From Armatimonadota bacterium (GTDB taxonomy: Bacteria > Armatimonadota > Fimbriimonadia > Fimbriimonadales > GBS-DC), in the NCBI GenBank assembly GCA_023511915.1, contig JAIMAN010000026.1, positions 1 to 33,463 of the forward strand: a stretch of DNA of 33,463 nt, read 5' to 3'. Of this stretch, positions 15,177 to 22,963 are shown piece by piece. The first letter of the stretch is position 1. Every line of letters begins with the position of its first letter. The notes under the pieces were generated by a model, which made no database searches, was not told the origin of the DNA, and saw only the letters and a list, made by a program, of their open reading frames with translations. Position numbers and translations under genes: made by a program.

Positions 15177-18100
15177 AAAGGCTTACGGAGTTGCGCAGGC
15201 GACGCGCGTCAGAAGCAAGCATTCGCAACGAGTTCCTGCGATTTTTGCAAGAGGCTTTCCCGCGCCTAAGCCTCTCCGAACCGATCGAGCTGGAAAGGTT
15301 TGTTCCGGGATTGCGGGTGCAAGGAGGCACGGTTGATGTGCTCTACGGCGACTTAATCTTCGAGTTCAAGCGCAGATTAGATGACGCCAGTCGCAGGGAC
15401 GGTGAAAATCAGCTGTGGCGATACCTGACCAACCAGGAGACCCCGCATCGATTCTTTGGCATTCTAACCGACGGCGAGACGCTTGTGGCTTATGCCTTGC
15501 GAGATGAGCATCTGGCGAAGGTCGACGAACTAAAGCTAAGCGTAGAGGCTGTTGAGAAGTGTCGCCTTTGGTTGGACTGCTACCTTTTTCATGAGAGGCA
15601 GCGTGCGCCGACGGCGGACGACATCACGCTGCGTTTCGGGCAACATAGCCCGACCTTTTGGCACAGTTTCAGGCTGCTGCGGAGCGCATGGCAAAGTGCG
15701 AGGAACGACCCTTCTGTACAGACGAAGTTCGCCGAGTGGCAGAGCCTGCTCGCTATCGTCTATGGAAGCACAGTGGGCGACGAGAACCTGTTCTTGAGGC
15801 ATACCTACCTTGCCCTGTTTGCGCGGGTTCTCGTCTACCTGTCGCTGAACCGCAAATCGCCCAACGATGATGAGCTGGCAGGGCTTGTTTCTGGGGAAAC
15901 CTTTGAGAACACGGGATTGGACAATTTCGTCGCAGACGACTTCTTCGCGTGGTCACGAGACTACCCTGAGACGGAAGATTTGCAGCGCGCCCTTGCGACG
16001 CGCCTGACGACAGCATACGACCTCGACGCAATCAACGAAGACCTGCTGAAGGGGCTGTATCAGGGGCTTGTGGATCCCGAAACCCGTCATGACCTCGGCG
16101 AATTCTACACGCCCGATTGGCTTGCTGAAATCACCCTCCGCGAGGCAGGTTTCCCAGGTTCCTGCCCGCAGCCGTCGTTGTTAGACCCCGCCTGCGGTTC
16201 AGGCACCTTTTTGTTTACCGCTATCCGCTTGCTGCGTGAAGCAGGCTATAAAGACGCCCAACTGGTTGAGTTCTGCGCCTCACACTTGGCAGGTGTGGAT
16301 GTCCACCCGCTGGCAGTCACTATCGCCCGCACGAACCTTGTATTAGCGTTGGGTAATGACTTGCGCGGCTATAACAAGCGATTCGCCGTACCCGTTTACT
16401 TGGCGGATAGCCTTAACTTACCTGAGAATTTAGGTCAGCAAGAGGTGTTGAGCGTTCCTGTGGACACTGAAAACCTGTCCAAGATCGCTGGGAAGGAAAC
16501 TCCGAAAAATCTGCCCCAAGCGTTTCATATTCCTGCAGCGGTCGCTGCGCATCCAGAACGACTAAGCGGCGCGCTGAACGCTCTGCAGGAGTTCGCAAAG
16601 CACGAAGTTAGCGAGCAAGATGCAGCGAATGGACTCTCCACGCGATTGAGGGAGTTGGGCATCTCCCAAAACCAGCAGTGGTGGTGGCAAAACAATCTTC
16701 GCTTGATGCGCTGGCTACTGCAGCCCCCAGCCACCGACACGGTATGGCGGTTCATCCTCCAAAATGCTTATCGTCCTGCACTGCTCGCGCACCGCAAATT
16801 CGCCTTCGTCGTTGGCAACCCGCCTTGGCTGTCTTATCGGTATATTCAGCGGCGCGACTATCAAGCGCGCGTGCGCGAACAGGTTCTGAAACGATACCAG
16901 TTGCTATCTCCCGACGATGCCCAGTTGTTCACGCAGATGGAAATGGCGACACTCTTTTTCGCTTTCTGCGCAGACTACTACCTTGCCGATGATGGCATCT
17001 TAGCGTTTGTGATGCCTCGTAGCGTCATAACAGGCGCGAAGCAGCATGCGGAATTCCGCCAGCGGTATGCGTCTACGGCGCTGCTCATCATCGATTGTGA
17101 ACAGGTGGCGCCGCTTTTTAATGTCCCGACCTGTGTGATCCTGTGGAGCAAGGAACCAAAGACGGTTTCTGTGCTGCGCCTCGCGGGCAATCTGCCCACG
17201 CATAACGCTGACTGGCAAGAGGCGCAGAAAACTCTCCACCAGACCCGAACGAGTTTCACCTCGCCCACTGCGCTGGGGGAAAGCCCCTACCTTGAACACA
17301 TCACGCAGGGCGCGTCAATTGTGCCCCGCAGCCTATGGTTCGTGCGCCCCTACTCAAGGGCGATAATCATCGACCACACGCGCCCACAGTTAGAGACCGA
17401 TCCGCAAATCGCAGCGCGTGCCAAAAAACCCTGGCAAAACATACAATTGCAAGGAAGTGTGGAGGCAGACTTCTTGTTCGCTACGCTCCTCTCTGACGAC
17501 CTGCTTCCCTTTGGCTGGCGTCAGATGCATATGGTCATCTTACCATTAGTGAAAATTGGAGCTACCCGTAAACTCATCGACGATAGGGACGCCATCCGTA
17601 GGGGAAGGGCAGGCTTAGCTGACTGGTTGAGAAAGGTCGTTGCAAGGTGGGGTCAGCAAGCCAAATCAAGCCAACGAGTTCGCTCAATCTACGATCGGTT
17701 AGACTATGACAGGAATCTTTCGATACAGTCGCCAACAGGCGTCTACAAGTTGCTCTACAACACCAGCGGTACACACCTGTGCGCTTGCGTTGTGGATGCT
17801 CGAAGCGTCAGTAATTGGCGGGTTCATGGCTTGCCCGTTCAAGGCTTCGTTGCAGACACCACAACCTACTGGCTGGAAACGAAAAACAGAAACGAGGCGC
17901 ACTACCTCTGTGCAATCTTGAACGCGCCCTGCGTGGACGCCTTCATCAAACCCTTCCAGGCGAAAGGCGCGTTCGGGTCACACTTGGGCAAGGGCGAGCG
18001 CCATATCCACCGTCGTCCTTTTGAGGTGCTTCCAATCCCCAGCTTCGACCCGAACAATCGTCGGCATCAGCAGTTAGCGAGGTTGAGCATCAGATGCCAC

Positions 18101-18250
18101 GAGGCAGCGAATCAATTTGTGGCAGCCGCTACCCCAAAGACGCTGAATCAGCCTATCGGCAGCTTGCGCCAAAAGGTACGGGAGACTCTGACGAGTCAAG
18201 TTTCGCAGATTGATCGACTCGTCGCTGAGCTGTTGGGGCTGTCCTCGTAG
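15140..18250 (+). CDS. Type IIG-like restriction enzyme / N6-adenine DNA methyltransferase
   Basis: This is a single 1036-residue polypeptide. Its N-terminal domain carries a PD-(D/E)xK-type nuclease motif, Asp66...Glu75-Phe-Lys77 in 'GGTVDVLYGDLIFEFKRRL'. A helical connector (about 150-330) leads to the methyltransferase domain, with the AdoMet motif DPACGSGTF from Asp349 and the catalytic NPPW at 560-563. The C-terminal 300 residues probably recognise the target and include 'GAFGSHLGKGERHIH' and 'FEVLPIPSFD'. The order nuclease-methylase-recognition fits Eco57I-like Type IIG systems that cut and methylate with one protein; a methylase-only or defence-associated role is the alternative. GGGAGG lies about 8 nt before the ATG. 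Base composition is visibly less GC-rich than the flanking genes, suggesting acquisition by transfer. Confidence 0.88.
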   Translation: MDDFGETLQRYLERLTELRRRRASEASIRNEFLRFLQEAFPRLSLSEPIELERFVPGLRVQGGTVDVLYGDLIFEFKRRLDDASRRDGENQLWRYLTNQETPHRFFGILTDGETLVAYALRDEHLAKVDELKLSVEAVEKCRLWLDCYLFHERQRAPTADDITLRFGQHSPTFWHSFRLLRSAWQSARNDPSVQTKFAEWQSLLAIVYGSTVGDENLFLRHTYLALFARVLVYLSLNRKSPNDDELAGLVSGETFENTGLDNFVADDFFAWSRDYPETEDLQRALATRLTTAYDLDAINEDLLKGLYQGLVDPETRHDLGEFYTPDWLAEITLREAGFPGSCPQPSLLDPACGSGTFLFTAIRLLREAGYKDAQLVEFCASHLAGVDVHPLAVTIARTNLVLALGNDLRGYNKRFAVPVYLADSLNLPENLGQQEVLSVPVDTENLSKIAGKETPKNLPQAFHIPAAVAAHPERLSGALNALQEFAKHEVSEQDAANGLSTRLRELGISQNQQWWWQNNLRLMRWLLQPPATDTVWRFILQNAYRPALLAHRKFAFVVGNPPWLSYRYIQRRDYQARVREQVLKRYQLLSPDDAQLFTQMEMATLFFAFCADYYLADDGILAFVMPRSVITGAKQHAEFRQRYASTALLIIDCEQVAPLFNVPTCVILWSKEPKTVSVLRLAGNLPTHNADWQEAQKTLHQTRTSFTSPTALGESPYLEHITQGASIVPRSLWFVRPYSRAIIIDHTRPQLETDPQIAARAKKPWQNIQLQGSVEADFLFATLLSDDLLPFGWRQMHMVILPLVKIGATRKLIDDRDAIRRGRAGLADWLRKVVARWGQQAKSSQRVRSIYDRLDYDRNLSIQSPTGVYKLLYNTSGTHLCACVVDARSVSNWRVHGLPVQGFVADTTTYWLETKNRNEAHYLCAILNAPCVDAFIKPFQAKGAFGSHLGKGERHIHRRPFEVLPIPSFDPNNRRHQQLARLSIRCHEAANQFVAAATPKTLNQPIGSLRQKVRETLTSQVSQIDRLVAELLGLSS

Positions 18251-18295
18251 ACCAATTATGCAGCCAGAGTTCACGCTCTGAGCTGAACTATTGGT
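18251..18295. terminator. Stem-loop between convergent R-M and tmk genes
   Basis: An outer stem ACCAAT/ATTGGT (18251-18256/18290-18295) encloses an inner stem-loop CAGC-CAGAG / CTCTG-A-GCTG (18261-18269/18276-18285). It fills the 46-nt gap between two facing stops and may end both transcripts. There is no T-run. Confidence 0.4.
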
Positions 18296-18296
18296 A

Positions 18297-18914
18297 CTAC
18301 TTCCCAGCGTCTAAAAATCGCTCCTGTACCGCCTGCTCCAGCGACGCCTTGAGGACCTCCAGCGGCTGCAGTCCGTCCAGCACGAGGAATCGGTTCGGCT
18401 CGGTGCGGGCGAGTTCGAGGTAGCCCGCGCGGATGCGATTGTGGAACGCCAGCGTCTCGGCTTCGAAGCGGTTGGGCGCGTCAGCGCGGGCGAGGGCGTC
18501 CTCCACAGGCAGGTCAAGTAGCACGGTCAGGTCGGGCGCGAGGTTATCCGTTGCGATGGCGTTCAGGCGGCGAATGAGGGGGATGTCCAGCCCGCGCCCG
18601 TAGCCTTGGTAGACCAGCGTCGAGTCGGCGTAGCGGTCGCACAGCACCCACACGCCTTGCTCCCGCGCGGGCAGGATGACTTGTAGGGTGTGCTGGCGTC
18701 GGTCGGCGAGGAACAAAAACAGCTCCGCCCAAGCGTCCAGCGGCTCGCGCAGTAGGATAGGGCGCAGGTGTGCGCCCAGCGCGCTGCCGCCTGGCTCGCG
18801 CGTAAGTCGCACAGGCACGCCCTGCGCCCGTAGCCACTCGGCAAGGTGGTGCGCCAGCGTGGTTTTGCCCGCGCCTTCGACGCCCTCGAAGGTGATCAGC
18901 GGCGCGTGGGGCAT
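18297..18914 (-). CDS. tmk: Thymidylate kinase
   Basis: This 205-residue cytoplasmic kinase phosphorylates dTMP to dTDP for DNA synthesis. The P-loop 'FEGVEGAGKTT' (residues 9-19), the LTREPGG motif, and 'DRYADSTLVYQGYGRGL' with the DRY/S signature are all present, as is 'LDLPVEDALAR'. The ATG at 18914 overlaps the stop of the upstream R3H gene (ATGA), so translation is probably coupled; a longer frame starting at 19064 only reads through that gene. Confidence 0.95.
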   Translation of the reverse strand: MPHAPLITFEGVEGAGKTTLAHHLAEWLRAQGVPVRLTREPGGSALGAHLRPILLREPLDAWAELFLFLADRRQHTLQVILPAREQGVWVLCDRYADSTLVYQGYGRGLDIPLIRRLNAIATDNLAPDLTVLLDLPVEDALARADAPNRFEAETLAFHNRIRAGYLELARTEPNRFLVLDGLQPLEVLKASLEQAVQERFLDAGK

Positions 18915-20566
18915 CAGTCCTCCCGTTCGGTGTCGGTGTAGATGGGCAGGATGCGCACGCGGCGGTTCGGCTCCTCGCCGACGCTCTCGGACAGCAGGCG
19001 GTACTTCTCGACGAGTTGGTGCTGGAGTCGGCGCAGGTAGCTGTTCTGGGGCGAGAGTTCGCACGGTTCGGCGGTCGCCAGCACCAGTTCGACGCCTTCC
19101 TCCGCCTCGCGCAGGGCGCGCTCCTCTGCCGATTCGCCGTTGGCGGGCTTGTGGAACAGGTCGCGCAGCGCGCTCACCAGTTGCGCGTAGGTGTTGCTGC
19201 GCACGACGGCGACGGGCAGGTTGCGCTGCACGGCTTCGCGCACTTTGGGCGGGCGGCGCTGATAGGTGGAGTGCAGCACGATCACCGCGTCGGCGTCCGA
19301 CACATCGCGGGCGACATAGGCGGGCAGGTGCAAATCGCGCAGCGCCTTCTCCAGTCGGCTGCGGCTCACGCCGTAGGGAAACACGCGCGAGGGGGCGTTG
19401 CGTCGGCTCTCGCCGCTGACCAGCGTGGTCGTGCGCGGGGGCGGGGGCGCGTACTCCGCCTCATGCTCGTGCAGGGGCAGTTCAATCTGTGGGGTGCGCG
19501 GCGAAAGGTCGCTGCGCTGCACCACTTCGTAGCCGCCGCTGTCGGTCTGCACGCGGATTTCGGGGCGGGGCGACGCGCCGCGCAGCATCCGATCCACGGT
19601 CTGCGCCACATCGTGGTGAATCGCCAGCCGATGGTAGTCCAGAATCTCGATCAGCACATCGAAGGTAGGCGGGGCTTTGCGTTCTAGCACGGTTTTCTGC
19701 GTGCCGCGCCGACGCGCCTCTTCGTCCGACAGCGTCACGGTCTGGATACCGCCCACAAGGTCTGACAGCGTGGGGTTCATCAGCAGGTTCTCTAAGGTTG
19801 TGCCGTGCGCCGTGCCGATGAGTTGCACGCCGCGCTCGGCGATTGTGCGGGCGGCGTATGCCTCCAGTTCCGTGCCGATTTCGTCGATGATGATGACTTC
19901 GGGCATGTGGTTCTCGACGGCTTCGATCATCACGGCGTGCTGCAGACTCGGTTCGGGCACTTGCATGCGGCGGGCGAATCCGATGCCAGGGTGGGGGATG
20001 TCGCCGTCGCCTGCGATTTCGTTGGAGGTGTCCACCACAATCACGCGCTTGTCGTACTCGTCGGCAAGCACGCGGGCGACCTCGCGCAGGCGCGTGGTCT
20101 TGCCGACGCCCGGTCTGCCCAGCATCAGCACGCTTTTGCCCGACGCGATAATGTCGTGGATGATGTCAATCGTGCCGTAGATCGCGCGTCCGACGCGGCA
20201 GGTCAGCCCCACCACTTTGCCCTGACGGTTGCGCATGGCGGAGATGCGGTGCAGCGTGCGCGGGATGCCTGCGCGGTTGTCCTTGCCGAACTGCCCGATG
20301 CGGTCGGCGACATACTGCAGGTCGTACTCTTCCACCTGCACGCCCTCCAATCGGATGGTGCGCTGCATAAAGCGCGCTTCGGGCATGCGTCCGAGATCAA
20401 GCACCACCTCCAGCAACTGGTTCAGGTCGGGCTGTTCCTCCAGCCACTGCCGCAGGGCTGGAGGAAGCACTTCCAGCATCGCGTTCAAGTCGTCCGCAAA
20501 ACTCTGCTGCGTCGCTGGGCTGGGCGCAGCGACGGCTTCCTGCTGGGTGTTCTTTCGCTCTGGCAT
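18914..20566 (-). CDS. R3H-domain AAA ATPase (SpoIIIAA/Ycf45-like)
   Basis: This 550-residue protein has an N-terminal helical region. A RecA/AAA-type ATPase domain follows (about 95-330) with Walker A GRPGVGKTT at 150-158 and Walker B VIIIDE ending near 229, and 'DTSNEIAGDGDIPH' between them. This arrangement is typical of the SpoIIIAA-like Ycf45 family. A variable linker follows, and the C-terminus carries an R3H single-stranded nucleic-acid-binding motif (about 480-545, 'RRLQHQLVEKYRLLSESVG'). The cellular role is not established. TATAAT lies 11 nt before the ATG, so the leader is at most a few bases. It is divergent from rpsT and its stop overlaps the tmk start. Confidence 0.9.
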   Translation of the reverse strand: MPERKNTQQEAVAAPSPATQQSFADDLNAMLEVLPPALRQWLEEQPDLNQLLEVVLDLGRMPEARFMQRTIRLEGVQVEEYDLQYVADRIGQFGKDNRAGIPRTLHRISAMRNRQGKVVGLTCRVGRAIYGTIDIIHDIIASGKSVLMLGRPGVGKTTRLREVARVLADEYDKRVIVVDTSNEIAGDGDIPHPGIGFARRMQVPEPSLQHAVMIEAVENHMPEVIIIDEIGTELEAYAARTIAERGVQLIGTAHGTTLENLLMNPTLSDLVGGIQTVTLSDEEARRRGTQKTVLERKAPPTFDVLIEILDYHRLAIHHDVAQTVDRMLRGASPRPEIRVQTDSGGYEVVQRSDLSPRTPQIELPLHEHEAEYAPPPPRTTTLVSGESRRNAPSRVFPYGVSRSRLEKALRDLHLPAYVARDVSDADAVIVLHSTYQRRPPKVREAVQRNLPVAVVRSNTYAQLVSALRDLFHKPANGESAEERALREAEEGVELVLATAEPCELSPQNSYLRRLQHQLVEKYRLLSESVGEEPNRRVRILPIYTDTERED

Positions 20567-20577
20567 GGATGTGCTGA

Positions 20578-20583
20578 ATTATA
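20578..20583 (-). promoter_or_regulatory. -10 box (TATAAT) of the R3H ATPase gene
   Basis: A perfect minus-strand TATAAT ends 11 nt before the ATG at 20566. It is only 21 nt from the opposing rpsT -10 box. Confidence 0.5.
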
Positions 20584-20604
20584 CCCCGCGTGGACGCCGT
20601 CGGG

Positions 20605-20610
20605 TATACT
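20605..20610 (+). promoter_or_regulatory. -10 box (TATACT) of rpsT
   Basis: TATACT is followed by a short leader with GGAGGT at 20620-20625 and the ATG at 20632, so rpsT has a normal led transcript. Confidence 0.5.
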
Positions 20611-20631
20611 GTTGCACTCGGAGGTACACCT

Positions 20632-20925
20632 ATGCCGAATACCAAATCAGCGAAGAAGGCGTTATTGAAGTCGCGCGAGCGGCACCTGCGCAACCGCTCG
20701 ACCAAGTCGGCGATTAAGACCTACTCGCGGCGCGTGAAGGAGTTGGCAGACAAGGGCGACACAGAGGGCAGCGTGGCGAGCCTGCGCCGCGCGATCAGCC
20801 TCATCGATAAGGCGGTCAAGCGCGGCATCCTGCACAAGAACACGGGCAACCGCAAGAAGTCGCGCCTGATGATCGCGCTCAACAAGAAACTGGCGCAGCA
20901 GCAGGGCGCGTCCGCCCAAGAGTAG
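20632..20925 (+). CDS. rpsT: 30S ribosomal protein S20
   Basis: This 97-residue basic protein begins MPNTKSAKKALLKSRERHLRNRS and contains 'AVKRGILHKNTGNRKKSRLM', both diagnostic of S20, which binds the 16S rRNA in the small subunit. Length fits the family. The ATG at 20632 is placed by GGAGGT 6 nt upstream; an earlier in-frame codon at 20590 lies ahead of the promoter. It lies directly upstream of rpsB but a separate promoter follows its stop. Confidence 0.96.
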   Translation: MPNTKSAKKALLKSRERHLRNRSTKSAIKTYSRRVKELADKGDTEGSVASLRRAISLIDKAVKRGILHKNTGNRKKSRLMIALNKKLAQQQGASAQE

Positions 20926-20933
20926 GCGCAGGG

Positions 20934-20939
20934 TATACT
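20934..20939 (+). promoter_or_regulatory. -10 box (TATACT) of rpsB-tsf inside an inverted repeat
   Basis: TATACT sits 9 nt after the rpsT stop and is flanked by GGCGCA (20925-20930) and TGCGCC (20943-20948). The repeat may be an operator or a weak terminator for rpsT. Confidence 0.45.
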
Positions 20940-20944
20940 CTGTG

Positions 20945-21040
20945 CGCCATCACATACCGCGTCCGACGCGCACGGGTGTCCCCTGAAGGGGATTGTCAGC
21001 GCGGATGACGGCGCGGGAGGAACCAACCCGGAGGAAACCT
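20945..21040 (+). promoter_or_regulatory. Structured 5' leader of rpsB
   Basis: About 95 nt separate the promoter from the rpsB ATG. They hold two small hairpins, CGCGT-CCG-ACGCG (20958-20970) and TCCCC-TGAA-GGGGA (20979-20992), before the Shine-Dalgarno GGAGGA (21030-21035). In other bacteria S2 represses its own operon through its leader; a similar role here is inference. Confidence 0.4.
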
Positions 21041-21937
21041 ATGGCAGAACTGAGTATGCGTGAACTTTTGGAAGCGGGCGTGCATTTCGGGCATCCGACC
21101 CGCAAATGGCACCCCAACATGCGCCGCTATATCTACGGCGCACGCAGCGGCATCCACATCATCGACCTGCACAAGACCGTTGAGATGTTCGACAAAGCGC
21201 AGCGCGCCGTGAAAGAGATCGTCAACAGCGGCGGGCATGTGCTGTTTGTGGGTACGAAGAAGCAGGCGCGCGACGCTATCAAGGAAGCCGCCATCCGCAG
21301 CCGACAGTACCACATCACCTACCGCTGGCTGGGCGGCACGCTGACCAACTTCCGCACGATTCAATCGCGCGTCAAACGCCTCAAAGAACTGGAGCGCATG
21401 ATCCAGGACGGCGAACTGGAGCGCATCCCCAAAAAGGAAGCCTCCCGCCTGCGCAAGGAACACGAGAAACTGGAGCGCAATCTGGGCGGAGTCAAGGACA
21501 TGCCTGGGCTGCCCGCCGCGCTGTTTATCGTTGACCTGAAGGAGGAACACACCGCCGTCGCGGAGGCGCGCCGACTGGGCATCCCCACCATCGCGATTGT
21601 GGACACGAACTGCAACCCTGACGAAGTGGACTACCCCATCCCTGCCAACGACGACGCCATCCGCGCCATCCGCCTCATCGCGGGACGCATCGCCGACGCC
21701 ATCATCGAAGAGAAGCAACTCGAATGGCAAGGCGCAGTGGTCGTCCCTGAAGCGGAAATCCCTGTAGTGGAGGAAGAAGCCCCGCTCCCGCCCGAACAGG
21801 TGGCAGAGTACGGCAAGATGTTCGGCGAGGAGATCCCGACCGAGCCGCGCCCGCTGTCGGACGAGGAGATTATGGGCAAAGAGTGGGAACTGATGAAGCG
21901 ACACCGACTGGAAGACTTGGAGGAGGAATACCGATGA
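21041..21937 (+). CDS. rpsB: 30S ribosomal protein S2
   Basis: This 298-residue protein carries the S2 signatures '[19 protein letters not shown]' near the N-terminus and '[14 protein letters not shown]' in the centre, followed by '[26 protein letters not shown]'-type sequence. S2 binds the small subunit late in assembly with S1. The roughly 60-residue acidic C-terminal tail ([12 protein letters not shown] and beyond) extends the usual core. The ATG at 21041 has GGAGGA upstream. Its stop overlaps the tsf start (ATGA), so the two are translated together. Confidence 0.97.
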   Translation: MAELSMRELLEAGVHFGHPTRKWHPNMRRYIYGARSGIHIIDLHKTVEMFDKAQRAVKEIVNSGGHVLFVGTKKQARDAIKEAAIRSRQYHITYRWLGGTLTNFRTIQSRVKRLKELERMIQDGELERIPKKEASRLRKEHEKLERNLGGVKDMPGLPAALFIVDLKEEHTAVAEARRLGIPTIAIVDTNCNPDEVDYPIPANDDAIRAIRLIAGRIADAIIEEKQLEWQGAVVVPEAEIPVVEEEAPLPPEQVAEYGKMFGEEIPTEPRPLSDEEIMGKEWELMKRHRLEDLEEEYR

Positions 21938-22803
21938 GCATAAGCCCACAGTTAATTAAGACGCTGCGCGACGAAACGGGCGCAGGGTTCATGGACTGCA
22001 AAAGCGCGCTGGAGCAGGCGGGCGGCGATGTGGAAAAGGCGCGCCTGATCCTGCGTGAAAAGGGCGCGATTATCGCCAGCAAACGCGCCAGCAAGGAGGT
22101 CAATCAAGGCGTGATCGCAGGCGCGCTGAGCGCAGACGGACGCACAGGCGCACTGATTGACTTGCGCTGTGAGACCGACTTCGTTGCCCGCAACGAGGAG
22201 TTCCTGAGCCTCGCTGACGAGCTGCTCCAGCATGTGCTTGCCGTCGGCGCGGAGGGGCAACTGGACGCGATTTTGCAGCGCCCGTCGCTGGCTGACAGCA
22301 GCCTAACCGTCGAGAAACAGATTGAACTCGCCATCGGCAAGACGGGCGAGCGCATCGCCTTCCAGAACTACGCGATTGCGCGTGTGCCCGACGGCGAAAA
22401 CGGCGTCGTGGACATCTACATCCACCACAACAAACTCGTCGGCGTGATGGTCGTGCTGACAGGCAGCGCGGACAAGGACGCCATGCAGAACCTCGCGCAC
22501 GAAATCGCCATTCAGATTGCCTGGAGCGCGCCGCAGTACCTCACAAAGGACGAGATTCCTGCGGAGACCCTTCAGCAGGAGTTAGAGATCGAGAAGCAGC
22601 GCGCCATCAACGAGGGCAAGCCCGAAAATGTCGCCGAGAACATCGCGCGCGGGCGCGTGAACAAGGGCTTCGTGCAGAAAGTCGCCCTGCTGGAACAGCC
22701 CTTCTACAAGGACGAGTCCAAGACCATCGGCGATATGCTCAAAGCGGCGGGCAACGACCTGAAGGTTGTGCGCTTCGTGCGCTTGGAAGTCGGGGCGTCG
22801 TAA
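21934..22803 (+). CDS. tsf: Translation elongation factor Ts
   Basis: This 289-residue protein exchanges GDP for GTP on EF-Tu. The N-terminal UBA-like part reads '[20 protein letters not shown]' with the family's TGAGxMDCKxAL, followed by '[11 protein letters not shown]'. The core motif '[14 protein letters not shown]' is present, and the C-terminal region includes '[18 protein letters not shown]'. The ATG overlaps the rpsB stop, the classical rpsB-tsf arrangement. A strong palindromic element lies 17 nt after the stop. Confidence 0.97.
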   Translation: MSISPQLIKTLRDETGAGFMDCKSALEQAGGDVEKARLILREKGAIIASKRASKEVNQGVIAGALSADGRTGALIDLRCETDFVARNEEFLSLADELLQHVLAVGAEGQLDAILQRPSLADSSLTVEKQIELAIGKTGERIAFQNYAIARVPDGENGVVDIYIHHNKLVGVMVVLTGSADKDAMQNLAHEIAIQIAWSAPQYLTKDEIPAETLQQELEIEKQRAINEGKPENVAENIARGRVNKGFVQKVALLEQPFYKDESKTIGDMLKAAGNDLKVVRFVRLEVGAS

Positions 22804-22820
22804 GGCGAGACTGTTTTGTA

Positions 22821-22914
22821 CCCCCTCCTTAAGGTTCCCCCTGCAATCAGGGGGAACCGAACGGGTGCGTTGCTCGGTTCCCCTCGCGAAGCGGGGGGAA
22901 CCTCAAGGAGGGGG
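22821..22914. repeat. Cloverleaf-like palindromic element after tsf
   Basis: A perfect 10-bp outer stem (22821-22830/22905-22914, CCCCCTCCTT and its complement) encloses two hairpins. The first has an 11-bp stem at 22833-22843/22848-22858. The second is at 22876-22883/22895-22902 with an inner CGC-GAA-GCG tip. Each inner hairpin carries GGTTCCCC arms. It sits between the convergent tsf and glycosyltransferase genes and may end both, but the precise folding suggests a dispersed mobile repeat. Confidence 0.7.
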
Positions 22915-22963
22915 GCAAATATAAACCCTGCCACACAGTTGGTATAACTGCACACTCCACAAA

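Noticed and set aside
15088-15336. Plus-strand 82-codon frame at the R-M gene start
   Set aside because: It shares sequence with the HTH micro-gene and R-M gene in a third frame, but has no motif or promoter spacing of its own.
22821-22914. tRNA-like cloverleaf after tsf
   Set aside because: The layout has stems and loops, but there is no anticodon arm, T-loop GTTCRA-type pattern or CCA-compatible acceptor; it is a DNA palindrome.
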